NCBI RefSeq assembly: GCF_900115865.1
Contig: NZ_FOXY01000009.1
Span: 150,585-214,584 of the forward strand
DNA: 64,000 bases
Direction: 5' to 3'
Source: Donghicola eburneus
Lineage (GTDB): Bacteria; Pseudomonadota; Alphaproteobacteria; Rhodobacterales; Rhodobacteraceae
Positions 55,171 to 63,720 of the stretch are shown here, one piece after another; within the stretch, counting starts at the first letter, position 1, and every line of letters starts with the position of its first letter. The notes under the pieces are model-generated. The model saw only the letters and a program-made list of their open reading frames with translations. It was not told where the DNA came from and did not search any database. Both the position numbers and the translations under genes were made by a program.

Positions 55171-56874
55171 ATGACGTTGCACCGCACAAATGAATTTCTC
55201 TCGTCAGCAGAGAACAACTTTACCAAAGGGTATGATCTACTTGGCGCGCCCGTTGTGATAGCGGATCGGGACTTTGTGATCCGCTATCTGAACGATGCAG
55301 CGCGCTCCATGTTCAAGCGCATGGAAGCAGATATCCGACAAGAGGTGGCTGGTTTCGTGGCAGAAGATGTTCTGGGACAACCGATTGACCTCTTCCACAA
55401 AAGCCCTCATGTCCAGCGCGCGATGCTGCAATCGCTGAAATCACCCTACAAGGGTCAATTCACCGTCGGGGGCTCCTCGGTTGAATTTCTGGCGACGCCT
55501 GCGTTTGATACCTACGGGGAAGTCGACATGTATCTGGTAGAGTGGCGCGACGTCACTGATGCCAAGAAGGGCCAAACGCAGGTTGCCGAGCTGATGTCAC
55601 GGGTGAGCGAGATGGCAAAAGCGCACTACGACGGGATGATCAGTCATTTCGTCGACACGGCAACGCTTGAAGGCGACTACGCCGCAGTCGCAGAGCAAAT
55701 CAACCAGATGGTTGCTGGTCATATCTCGATTAAAAAGCAGATCATTGGCTGTATGCAGGCCTACGCCAAAGGCGACTTTGACAAGGGGATTGAGCGCCAG
55801 CCGGGGGAGCGGGTGTTTATCAATCACGCGGTGGACGAGGTGCGCACATCCTTCCAGACCATCGTGACCGAGGTCGATGCCATGTCCACAGCAATCGTGA
55901 ATGGCGAATTGGACCGCAACACCCACGCAGATGCCTTTCAGGGGCAATACAAGACGATTATCGAAAGCTTTGAGCGTGCCTACGACAGCTTGAACACCAC
56001 CTTCACCAGTATTCGGGACCAAATCGAGGATATCTCGGGGTCAATAAATCAGGTCAACGAGTCGGCAGCAAGCATGTCTACGAGTGCGCAAGAGCAGTCA
56101 GCGGCGATTGAACAGATCTCCCGTTCGATTGAGGCGGCAGACTCATTTGCCCGTGCCAACAACACTGCCGTGCAAGAGGCACAGGGATTGATCGGGCAGA
56201 CACGTCAGATCTCCGAGGCTGGCAGCACAAAGGTCGAAGAGATGCATGCAGCGATGGAGCAGATCACAAACTCGTCTTCCAACATCAAGAAAATCATCAA
56301 AGTCATCGATGAAATCGCATTCCAAACGAACTTGCTGGCTCTGAATGCCGCAGTCGAGGCGGCACGCGCAGGCGATCAGGGGCGTGGATTTGCCGTAGTC
56401 GCCCAAGAGGTTCGCAGCCTTGCCAGCCGGTCGGCGACGGCCGCCAAAGAAACCTCAGACCTCATCGAGGCATCGACGAAACATGTCGCGGCGGGCACCA
56501 AGCTGTCCAAAGAAACACGTGAAGCCTTTGTGGAGATTTCGGACAAGGTGCAGCTGATCGAAAGCAAGGCCGATGCGATCTCGGACGGTTCCAGAGAGCA
56601 GGCGCGAGGTGTTTCGGAGATTTCAACCGCAGTAGTCGAGCTTAATAAATCCAGCGCCTTGGTCGCCAGCAGCAGTCACGAATTGGCTGGCGAAACGGGC
56701 CGTATGGAGATGGCAGCGCACTCCGTCAAAGACGCAATCAATTCGCTGCAACTCCGCGAACGCAGGTCACCGGCGGCGGCTCCGTTTGCAGAGGTGGACA
56801 GCGACATGCAACGCCAGATTATGCAGTTTCTTGCACAAAATGGGGTCGACATGCGCCAAGTGAGCCGCCGCTGA
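55171..56874 (+). CDS. soluble PAS-domain methyl-accepting chemotaxis protein
   Basis: A 567-residue receptor without a membrane segment. Residues about 20-125 are a PAS domain ([40 protein letters not shown]), a HAMP-like helical linker follows, and the signalling hairpin tip is [20 protein letters not shown] then [15 protein letters not shown]. So it is a cytoplasmic sensor of a small ligand, redox state or similar. ATG 55171 is chosen; ATG 55135 is also open. The C-terminal end ([14 protein letters not shown]) is not a CheR pentapeptide. Confidence 0.88.
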   Translation: MTLHRTNEFLSSAENNFTKGYDLLGAPVVIADRDFVIRYLNDAARSMFKRMEADIRQEVAGFVAEDVLGQPIDLFHKSPHVQRAMLQSLKSPYKGQFTVGGSSVEFLATPAFDTYGEVDMYLVEWRDVTDAKKGQTQVAELMSRVSEMAKAHYDGMISHFVDTATLEGDYAAVAEQINQMVAGHISIKKQIIGCMQAYAKGDFDKGIERQPGERVFINHAVDEVRTSFQTIVTEVDAMSTAIVNGELDRNTHADAFQGQYKTIIESFERAYDSLNTTFTSIRDQIEDISGSINQVNESAASMSTSAQEQSAAIEQISRSIEAADSFARANNTAVQEAQGLIGQTRQISEAGSTKVEEMHAAMEQITNSSSNIKKIIKVIDEIAFQTNLLALNAAVEAARAGDQGRGFAVVAQEVRSLASRSATAAKETSDLIEASTKHVAAGTKLSKETREAFVEISDKVQLIESKADAISDGSREQARGVSEISTAVVELNKSSALVASSSHELAGETGRMEMAAHSVKDAINSLQLRERRSPAAAPFAEVDSDMQRQIMQFLAQNGVDMRQVSRR

Positions 56875-56963
56875 ACGAGTGGGCGATGTTGGGACCCTAG
56901 TGTGCTTGGAAGCGCTATCCGAAATAGTCCTCAGTTACCCCGCCCTCACAATACCTTCGGAAA

Positions 56964-57293
56964 GTGATATGTGTCACAAAAGGTGAAGAAAACCTGAAGC
57001 CTAACGGAGCTGATTACCTCAGCACGGTCAATGTTGAAGGTGAGCAGAATTCACTCGTGCAAATTCATTTTCGATCCCTGGACCACGCAAAGATGACCGC
57101 GATGAATGAGACGCAAATCAGATCCGTCAGTTTAGGCAAGTGTATCGGGCAATCGAATGCGCAGACCAAAGTGACCAAGTTTCACGCCTACACGCTGGCG
57201 CCTGTCTTGGTTGGACTGCCGACCTCATCAGTCACGCTCGCGCAGATTGAGGTGTTAAAAATCTGGCTGGAGCGTCGGGGTCTGCCCTCCTGA
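56964..57293 (+). CDS. hypothetical protein, uncertain
   Basis: An open frame of 109 codons from GTG 56964 that does not overlap another gene. The product (MICVTKGEENLKPNG..., ending IEVLKIWLERRGLPS) has no domain I recognise. The ribosome site is poor. It may be real, but I would not rely on it. Confidence 0.3.
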   Translation: MICVTKGEENLKPNGADYLSTVNVEGEQNSLVQIHFRSLDHAKMTAMNETQIRSVSLGKCIGQSNAQTKVTKFHAYTLAPVLVGLPTSSVTLAQIEVLKIWLERRGLPS

Positions 57294-57435
57294 AACTGGC
57301 AAAGTCGACCTACGCTATTGCCCATGTAAATCATAAGTCTAGATTGCCATATTAAAGGTTGTGAGGTTTAACTAAGTGCTAGACCTCGGGTGTGTACCAA
57401 AGTCCGCATGATACTTCGCGGATTTATCAGGTGCT

Positions 57436-58011
57436 TTGATTGTGTGTTGCCGCATGAGTTCGCGGCATCCTTGTCAGATCAATGCCGTGGAGGACGCCTT
57501 GGGAGCCGAACCAATTGAAAGAAAACAAGATCTGGAGCGCGAAGTTTTCTTGCTCTCTATGGTCAATGCCCTATCCGGCACATTGCAGGATGTGGTCGGG
57601 TTAAAAGACGCAGAGGGCTACATTTCGACTGTAGGCGAGCGCATAGGGGAGACTATCTGCGGGGCCTATCGCAACAGCTCGGACAACGGCGAAATCACAC
57701 CTGATGACCTGTCTTACATCTTGACCGATCTGAAGGCCCGTATCGGCGGCACCTTCAAAGTCGAGAGCGAAGACAGCAAAACAATCGAATTTTCGAACGC
57801 GAAGTGCCCTTTCGGATCCTTTGTGAATGGGCGACCGTCGCTCTGCATGATGACATCCAATGTCTTTGGCACGATCGCCGCGACACTGCACGGCGAAGCG
57901 CGGGTCGAACTGCTGAAAACAATCGCGAATGGGGACGGGTGCTGCAGCGTATTGGTGCACACGGACGGCTCCGCTGGCGGCGGGAGAAGGTATTTCGCGT
58001 ATGACGACTAA
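57436..58011 (+). CDS. methanogen output domain 1 (MetOD1) protein
   Basis: A 191-residue protein. The last 150 residues match the methanogen output domain 1 pattern: CPFGSFVNGRPSLCMMTSNV then FGTIAATLHGEARVEL and GDGCCSVLVH. The cysteines are in places where metal or cofactor binding is conceivable. The start is uncertain; ATG at 57436 or 57454 are possible, the first has poor support. It overlaps the kinase gene by 11 bases, so the two are translated together and probably act as one signalling unit. Confidence 0.72.
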   Translation: MIVCCRMSSRHPCQINAVEDALGAEPIERKQDLEREVFLLSMVNALSGTLQDVVGLKDAEGYISTVGERIGETICGAYRNSSDNGEITPDDLSYILTDLKARIGGTFKVESEDSKTIEFSNAKCPFGSFVNGRPSLCMMTSNVFGTIAATLHGEARVELLKTIANGDGCCSVLVHTDGSAGGGRRYFAYDD

Positions 58012-59902
58012 CCCGGCCCTGCTGCAGGAAATCATCGAGACGTTCGACAAGCCCTCGTTCATCACCACCGTTCGCGCTGACATGGTGGTTACCAACGAGG
58101 CTGCACGCTCGATGTACAACGCGGGAGGTGCCGAGGCGTTGTTCAGAGCGGAGTCGACCAAAGCTTTCCTCGGCAGCATCGCGAAATCGACAAACGTTCG
58201 GTTCGACAAAATCGTCGATCATCTCGGTCAAGAGCATCGCGTTGCAGGCAAACGGCTCGACCGCAACGGTCACCTGATGCTGTGGTTTGAAAAAGCCGAC
58301 AGCCAGCACGACATGGCGGGCTTCACGTCTGAGGTGAAAAAGCGCGAGGCCGAAACATCGAAGCGGCGCGCAATGGAAAAATCCAGCAAGGATCTTGTCG
58401 CGGCGTCTGGCGATATGGTCCTGATCGTTGCGCGCACCGGCGAGATCCTAGAGTCGTCAGAGTCGTTTCACAAACTGACAGGCATTCACGCTTCGGCCAC
58501 ACTGAATCAGCAGGTCAAACGCTATGTTTTCCTGGGGCTTAAAGAAGGGGTCGATGGATGGGCGCTGCAGACCCCGCTATGCTCTGCCGTGGAAGGGTAT
58601 ATTCAGGGCAGAGAGCGCCGTATCCCAATTGAAGTGACGCTGAAGCCGATTGTCTGGAAAGGCAAAGACGCAACCCTGTACTCAATTCATGACCTGTCCG
58701 AGACCCAGCGCGCGGAGTCCGCAATCCAGCGGATGCGCCTGCTTGAAGAAACTCAAAAGAAAGCCGAGATGGCCAGTCTGGCCAAAAGCCGCCTGATCCG
58801 CGCAATCTCGCACGAGATGCGAACGCCGCTGAACGGGATGTTCCTGAGCCTTGATATTTTGGAAGACGGCATGACCCTGTCCGGCGCTGACAAGCGTTTG
58901 TTTCAAACGCTCAAGAAAAGCACTGAGCGTTTGCTGGGTCAGGTCGACAACATCATGTCATTTGTACAGTCGGACACCCCGAGCGACACACAAGAGCAAA
59001 CCGCCATTGATGTCGGCAAAGTGCTAAATGCACTCTACACCGAGAATGTGTCTCGCACCCAAGCCCGGCATTTGGACGGTACGCTGGTAAACAACATCGG
59101 CTCGCACATGGCCCTTGGGAAAGAAAGCGTCCTGCAGAGCCTGTTCCAAAGCCTATATATCGAAGCGCTCGCATCGCCCGAGGGCGCATCAGTGCGGGTC
59201 GAATGCGATAGCGTAGTCCACGACACCCATATCACTTACCGCCTGTCCATCACCGCTCCGACCTTCCGATCCAAGCTAGGTGACGGGAATTTGGCACGCA
59301 AAGTGTACTCAGGGCAGGGGTCTGACAAACACAAGCAGGAAACGATCGATCTAAACCTGTGGATTTCACAAAACGCAATTTTGGAGTTGGGCGGGTCGCT
59401 GACTTTCGAAGAAGCTGGAGAGGACTCTGCCAGCGCGGTCGCGACTTTCTCTTTCCCAAGGGCATCACAGCCGCGTCCAGTAATTGGCTCTGTGTCTGAC
59501 CAGCTGCCCCAGGATCTGAGTGTGATGATCGTCGATGACGAACCGATCAACCGAAAAGTTTTGACCCTGTTACTCAAGAAGAACGGCAATGCCGTGTGGA
59601 CGGCCGAAAACGGTCAAGAAGCCGTTGAGTTAGCCATCAAATATAAGCCCGATCTGGTGATTATGGACCTGAATATGCCTGTGATGGATGGCATCAGTGC
59701 AACGCGTGAAATTCTGAGTCAAGCAGCGTTGGCTCACACAAAAGTCATCGGTGCGACAGCTTATATGAGTGACGAAATCGAGGCAGAGTGCCTTGGCGCT
59801 GGGATGCTCGAGCTAGTGGCCAAGCCATTGCGCAAAGAAAAGCTGTTTCACGCGCTCTCACGCCATTTATCAGCCCAGCCTCCCATCGGGGCCACTTACT
59901 AA
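58001..59902 (+). CDS. hybrid histidine kinase with degenerate ATP-binding domain
   Basis: A 633-residue protein. Residues 1-110 and 130-235 are PAS-like, followed by a short coiled coil, then the dimerisation/H-box with His271 (AISHEMRTPLNGM). The ATPase part (about 370-485) lacks the N box (QSLFQSLYIEALAS instead of an N-containing helix) and the glycine-rich boxes, though LWISQNAILELGGSL recalls the fold. The C-terminal receiver (507-625) has VDDEP, Asp556 (VIMDLNMP), Thr586 and Lys608. It may work as a phosphatase, phosphotransfer protein or pseudokinase. ATG 58001 is within the MetOD1 gene end. Confidence 0.85.
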   Translation: MTTNPALLQEIIETFDKPSFITTVRADMVVTNEAARSMYNAGGAEALFRAESTKAFLGSIAKSTNVRFDKIVDHLGQEHRVAGKRLDRNGHLMLWFEKADSQHDMAGFTSEVKKREAETSKRRAMEKSSKDLVAASGDMVLIVARTGEILESSESFHKLTGIHASATLNQQVKRYVFLGLKEGVDGWALQTPLCSAVEGYIQGRERRIPIEVTLKPIVWKGKDATLYSIHDLSETQRAESAIQRMRLLEETQKKAEMASLAKSRLIRAISHEMRTPLNGMFLSLDILEDGMTLSGADKRLFQTLKKSTERLLGQVDNIMSFVQSDTPSDTQEQTAIDVGKVLNALYTENVSRTQARHLDGTLVNNIGSHMALGKESVLQSLFQSLYIEALASPEGASVRVECDSVVHDTHITYRLSITAPTFRSKLGDGNLARKVYSGQGSDKHKQETIDLNLWISQNAILELGGSLTFEEAGEDSASAVATFSFPRASQPRPVIGSVSDQLPQDLSVMIVDDEPINRKVLTLLLKKNGNAVWTAENGQEAVELAIKYKPDLVIMDLNMPVMDGISATREILSQAALAHTKVIGATAYMSDEIEAECLGAGMLELVAKPLRKEKLFHALSRHLSAQPPIGATY

Positions 59903-59926
59903 GAAATCGCGCCGTGAGAGTGCAAG

Positions 59927-60202
59927 CTAGATGCGCGCTTTCTGGGCATCCGATAATTGAGCGTCCGCATCCAAAGCCAAGGACCGCAGTTTACCGCGAT
60001 ATTCAGACCGGGTGATTTTACTGAGGGTCTTCTGACAGTGGAGGCGATCCGGCTGAGCGACATCCGATTTGGCAATACCCATAACCGCCAGCGCCCTGAG
60101 AAGCTCGCGTTCTTCGGTCGATAGACCGGAAGCCCCAAAGCTTTTCTCCATTCTCTCAATAAGAGAACGGATTTCGACCAGTCGATCAAGTGCGTCACTC
60201 AT
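59927..60202 (-). CDS. small hypothetical helical protein
   Basis: A 91-residue charged helical protein (MSDALDRLVEIRSLIERMEK, then STEERELLRALAVMGIAKSD). The segment LSTEERELLRALAVMGI...KSDVA looks like a helix-turn-helix, but no family is recognised. GAGGA upstream supports ATG 60202. Convergent with the hybrid kinase gene. Confidence 0.5.
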   Translation of the reverse strand: MSDALDRLVEIRSLIERMEKSFGASGLSTEERELLRALAVMGIAKSDVAQPDRLHCQKTLSKITRSEYRGKLRSLALDADAQLSDAQKARI

Positions 60203-60767
60203 CTATAAATCCTCGGCCAAGCTAAATTAAGGCGGCAAATAAACGGTAACATATGCTTTCGTATAGGTCCAGTATCTCGCGATATCTTAGCCAAGTTTGA
60301 AGACTGGTGAGCAAACTGGGTATGTAGGGGGCTGGCACATTCCAAACCCCCTCAAACAGCGAGCGGCAATTTTGTGCAAACAGCGACGAGCGAGAAAAGG
60401 TTGAGATAAGTCAACTCACTGTCGAAGGCGGCATTTGAGAGACTATTGCGCACTGCGGCACCTGCTAACAGTTGGAAAAGCGATCTACATTTATCGAAAG
60501 TGTGCAGTTGCACATACGAAAAATACGCAATAAATTCAATAATTTGCACGCATTTTCGGTGTAGGTCACAGATTCTAACCTAATAAATTTGTTAGGAAAA
60601 TTCACCTCTCGTGAAACCAAATGGGTGATCGTTTCGTAACTCAACTAATCCACCTGAGAACATTCTCTGAGCTGGGTTATGTTGTTGCTAACGAGTGCTC
60701 TGCCTTTGCGGACTGGCCCCTTATGAGGGCTGCAAATTTTGAACTATAACTGTTTGGCGGGTGCCCA
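60203..60767. other. 565-bp gap before the LuxR gene
   Basis: No coding region is supported. Composition is less GC-rich than the genes. CCTAA-N8-TTAGG (60579-60596) is a short inverted repeat about 170 bases before the LuxR start and might be an operator. The rest shows nothing I can name. Confidence 0.5.
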
Positions 60768-61505
60768 ATGGACGGAACATTCGAAGGTCTCCGCTTTGAC
60801 TACAAAGCGGACCTCTTTATGAAAAAGCCGATCGCTCTCATCGGATGCATGGACTTGTTTTCCCAGCGCGTTCAGCGAACGCTGTCTGCGGAATTTCCGC
60901 AAAATGATATCAAGTTCTTTGACACACTCAGTGCCGCGCGCACCTATGCAGGCGATGCGGGCCCGATGTCTCGCTTCGAGATGGTGTTGATTGACGCTCC
61001 CACATTCATGGATCTGATGCTGGACGGGACGCTATCGAGCACGACAGAGGATGGTACCAAGCTGGCAATTGCATACGAAAATGACGCCGTCCACGAGCAC
61101 CTGCTTGACCGCTACCGCGAGCCAATATCAAGGCATGGTATCAGCCTATTACCGATGCACACGACGCTCGAAGCTTGGCTCTGCATGTTGGGATTGGTTG
61201 GCAACGGCGTGCAGTTCGTACCTGCTTCGGCCGCGCTACAATCGGCTCACACGGCCAGCCGCGCAATGGAATCCTATGATACGCAGGACGAGAGCAATGA
61301 GCCATTGCCTAGGCTCACCAAACGAGAGAGCGAGGTCTTGCGGGCGATTGCGGGCGGGAAGCCGAACAAGCTCATCGCGGTCGACTTGGAGATTTCAGAG
61401 CACACCGTCAAACTGCACATTCACCGCGTTATTTCGAAACTAGGTGTGACTAACCGTACAGAAGCCGCCGCGTTCTATTTCAAAAATCCCGAAGCTTACT
61501 CGTAA
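60768..61505 (+). CDS. LuxR family regulator with degenerate receiver
   Basis: A 245-residue protein. The N-terminal 150 residues look like a receiver fold (KPIALIGCMDLFSQRVQRTL, RFEMVLIDAPTF) without the usual acid pair; the C-terminal helix-turn-helix is typical (LTKRESEVLRAIAGGKPNKL, VDLEISEHTVKLHIHRVISK, LGVTNRTEAAAF). So it is probably not phosphorylated at the standard place. An ATG in frame at 60819 (MKKPIALIG) is an alternative start. A terminator follows the stop. Confidence 0.85.
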   Translation: MDGTFEGLRFDYKADLFMKKPIALIGCMDLFSQRVQRTLSAEFPQNDIKFFDTLSAARTYAGDAGPMSRFEMVLIDAPTFMDLMLDGTLSSTTEDGTKLAIAYENDAVHEHLLDRYREPISRHGISLLPMHTTLEAWLCMLGLVGNGVQFVPASAALQSAHTASRAMESYDTQDESNEPLPRLTKRESEVLRAIAGGKPNKLIAVDLEISEHTVKLHIHRVISKLGVTNRTEAAAFYFKNPEAYS

Positions 61506-61524
61506 ATACATTTCAAACACGATA

Positions 61525-61555
61525 AATGGCGCCCCAATTTGGGCGCCATTTTTTT
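61525..61555 (+). terminator. terminator after the LuxR gene
   Basis: ATGGCGCCC and GGGCGCCAT form a 9-bp perfect stem around CAATTT, followed by TTTTTTT. Confidence 0.85.
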
Positions 61556-61587
61556 GTGCGTTCGGATTTTGGGTGAAACTACAGAGC

Positions 61588-61722
61588 CTATTGAAACTTG
61601 GTGACAGCTCTGCCGCAGCGACTGCACTGTCCTCGATAGGCGCTGCGACCCCTGAAATACCCCGTGAACGTAAACGCAGAAACACGGTGACCAATAAGAG
61701 CACAAAACAGTCGGATCTTCAT
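61588..61722 (-). CDS. 44-residue zinc-knuckle-like protein
   Basis: A small protein (MKIRLFCALIGHRVSAFTFT... ending CSRCGRAVTKFQ) with the arrangement Cys-x3-GH near the N terminus and CxxC near the C terminus, similar in design to DUF1660-type small proteins. TGGAG at a spacing of about 7 supports ATG 61722. It lies between the LuxR terminator and the carbonic anhydrase gene, on the minus strand, downstream of the latter. Confidence 0.5.
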   Translation of the reverse strand: MKIRLFCALIGHRVSAFTFTGYFRGRSAYRGQCSRCGRAVTKFQ

Positions 61723-61807
61723 TTGATCACTCCACGTGCCAGAATATACAAACGCACAAGGAGCGAGGTCATTGAGACACCCACCCCTTGATCCTACGCT
61801 TTTGGAA

Positions 61808-62668
61808 TTATTTTGAAATCCGCGACAGCAGCGCAGGATTAACAACCAAATTACGAACCGCGTGCGCATGGTCCTCTTCGAACACGTTATCTTCGTACCA
61901 CGCGGCAACAGAATTGATGTCGACCTTAATAACCTCAGGTCGCACCGACCACGTCACTTCGAAGGGGGAGGCGACCTCGTTATAGCTTGGGCCCGTGGTC
62001 GACCCTGTATAGAGAATGGGCGTTCCAGTGTCTGACGGGACATTGGGAGCCTGCCAGTAGCCATCCACTTCGTTCAGTTGCGCCAAGCTTTCAAAGTTCT
62101 GCGCTGACGCATCATTCACCAAAACCATCACTTGGGTTTCGACGCGCAGCTGCGGATTTCCGTTGCTGTCCGCAAGGCAAGCGCCAAGTGTGGGACCCGG
62201 CACGACGTCTGCCGATGTGTGCACGAAGTGGACCTCAATCGTGTCACCGGATTGCAGCTTCCCGTGCTCACCAGTCCCGATCGGCGCCGCAATCGGCGTC
62301 AGCTCGGCTTCGGTCAAGTCACCATCATAGGCATACCCCGTACCGTGGCCTGCGCCATCACCGTTCCCAAGAAACTTGGTGAACTCGCCGCCCGCATGCT
62401 CGGCGCCTTTGTGAAAGTGGATATTGCACAGATTCATTTGGCTTGCTGCCGGCGCCATACCGAAAATCCGCTTATTCGAGCCTTCCGAATTGCGCAGATC
62501 GCGCGGCGCCTGAGGACCAAATCCCGCTTCAACTGAACTCGCCGCCAGTGCAGCACGTTGCTGTGCAATTACCTCATCGCCTACCTCGGTGAGGCCTGCA
62601 GCAAAGCCAGAAATCGGAGCAAACAGTGCAACCCCCAATGCAAAAGACTTTTTAAATTTAAGTTCCAT
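61808..62668 (-). CDS. delta-class carbonic anhydrase-like secreted protein
   Basis: A 286-residue protein with a signal peptide (residues about 1-24: KKSFALGVALFAPISGFAAG). The pattern CNIHFHKGAEHAGGEF (His84, His86, His91) and VHFVHTSADV (His147, His150) matches the delta-class carbonic anhydrase family, where three His bind zinc. It would hydrate CO2 in the periplasm or outside. It has its own promoter region in the upstream gap and looks monocistronic or paired with the small gene downstream. Confidence 0.78.
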   Translation of the reverse strand: MELKFKKSFALGVALFAPISGFAAGLTEVGDEVIAQQRAALAASSVEAGFGPQAPRDLRNSEGSNKRIFGMAPAASQMNLCNIHFHKGAEHAGGEFTKFLGNGDGAGHGTGYAYDGDLTEAELTPIAAPIGTGEHGKLQSGDTIEVHFVHTSADVVPGPTLGACLADSNGNPQLRVETQVMVLVNDASAQNFESLAQLNEVDGYWQAPNVPSDTGTPILYTGSTTGPSYNEVASPFEVTWSVRPEVIKVDINSVAAWYEDNVFEEDHAHAVRNLVVNPALLSRISK

Positions 62669-63453
62669 TGTTCCCCTCCGCCGAAACGCCAGACGATTCC
62701 GATAAATCTGAAAGTCGGCGCCTCAAAAGTATTGAAAATTATCGAAAGGGTGCATTCTTTCCATCACTCGAGCCAGATAGCCGATGTGTTTATCCCAATC
62801 AGAATAGAGCTGCGGCTATAGGAAAATCGATCTGCACTCAGGCACTTTATTCCGAACGAACCTACGCATAGGCTCAGGATGCATGACCAATGGATAGTCT
62901 CCGCTCATCCATGGCATCTTTTTAAAGGTGAGTTTTATTGCTCATCAAAGCGCGAACTACTGCAATCTAGAGCCGAGTTAGCTCGGCGTATTTTTAAAAT
63001 AAAAATTACAAATTTAGAGCACGGACTGAAAAGATGATTCTGGCCGCAACACTCTCATTTCCCGCGAGACTCACTTAAGCCCATGAAGAGTATGGCTTAC
63101 CGGTCGGCAAGCGGCGAAAATACGCGCTAGTAAGCATGCCTTTACCGAACATGCCTCAACCATCTGACATTAAACCAAAAGTTGACCTCAAAAGTCCGGC
63201 ATTGGCAAAGCGCAACATCGCGCTCGCAGCTGCCAGATCAAAAGTCGGCAAAATTTTGATGCATCCTGAAACTATCGGGGTGACACTACGTACATCCATT
63301 GTATGGGAAATGTAACTGGAAGAACGACATGCAGTTGCCTGATCGGACAATGTGGGTGCACCACGATACTAATTTTCGCATCAGCGCGGTTGACCTGCCA
63401 CGGGATTTTTCCTCCATCATCGATTAGAGTCTGACCCAATTTGAGGACAGACA
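62669..63453. other. 785-bp gap with no supported gene
   Basis: The stretch is less GC-rich than the genes around it (for example around 62990-63020) and has only short frames without a recognisable product. It lies between the carbonic anhydrase gene and an insertion element, so it may be non-coding debris of earlier insertions, plus the carbonic anhydrase promoter at its left end. Confidence 0.5.
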
Positions 63454-63720
63454 ATGAAGCGCACACGATTTACGGACGAACAGATCATCGGGATTTTGAC
63501 CGAGCATGAGGCCGGCGCCAAATGCGCTGATCTTTGTCGTAAGCACGGCATGGCCGAAGGCACTTTCTACAACTGGAAGGCCAAATTCGGCGGGATGACT
63601 GTGTCCGAAGCCAAGCGGCTGAAGACACTCGAAGACGAGAATGCCAAGCTGAAGAAGCTGCTGGCTGAACAGATGTTAGATCTGGCAGCGATGCGTGAGT
63701 TGGTATCAAAAAAGTGGTGA
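63454..63720 (+). CDS. IS3-family transposase OrfA
   Basis: An 88-residue OrfA: helix-turn-helix (FTDEQIIGILTEHEAGAKCA, then DLCRKHGMAEGTFYNWKAKF) and a C-terminal leucine-zipper-like part (LKTLEDENAKLKKLLAEQML). It binds the IS ends. The end has A6G (63708-63714), a slippery run that allows -1 frameshifting to make OrfAB. Confidence 0.9.
   Translation: MKRTRFTDEQIIGILTEHEAGAKCADLCRKHGMAEGTFYNWKAKFGGMTVSEAKRLKTLEDENAKLKKLLAEQMLDLAAMRELVSKKW

Noticed and set aside
60352..60549. Possible 65-residue minus-strand protein
   Set aside because: No ribosome site, no domain, AT-rich non-coding composition.
63156..63350. Possible 64-residue minus-strand protein before the IS element
   Set aside because: Overlaps another short frame, no ribosome site and no recognisable product.
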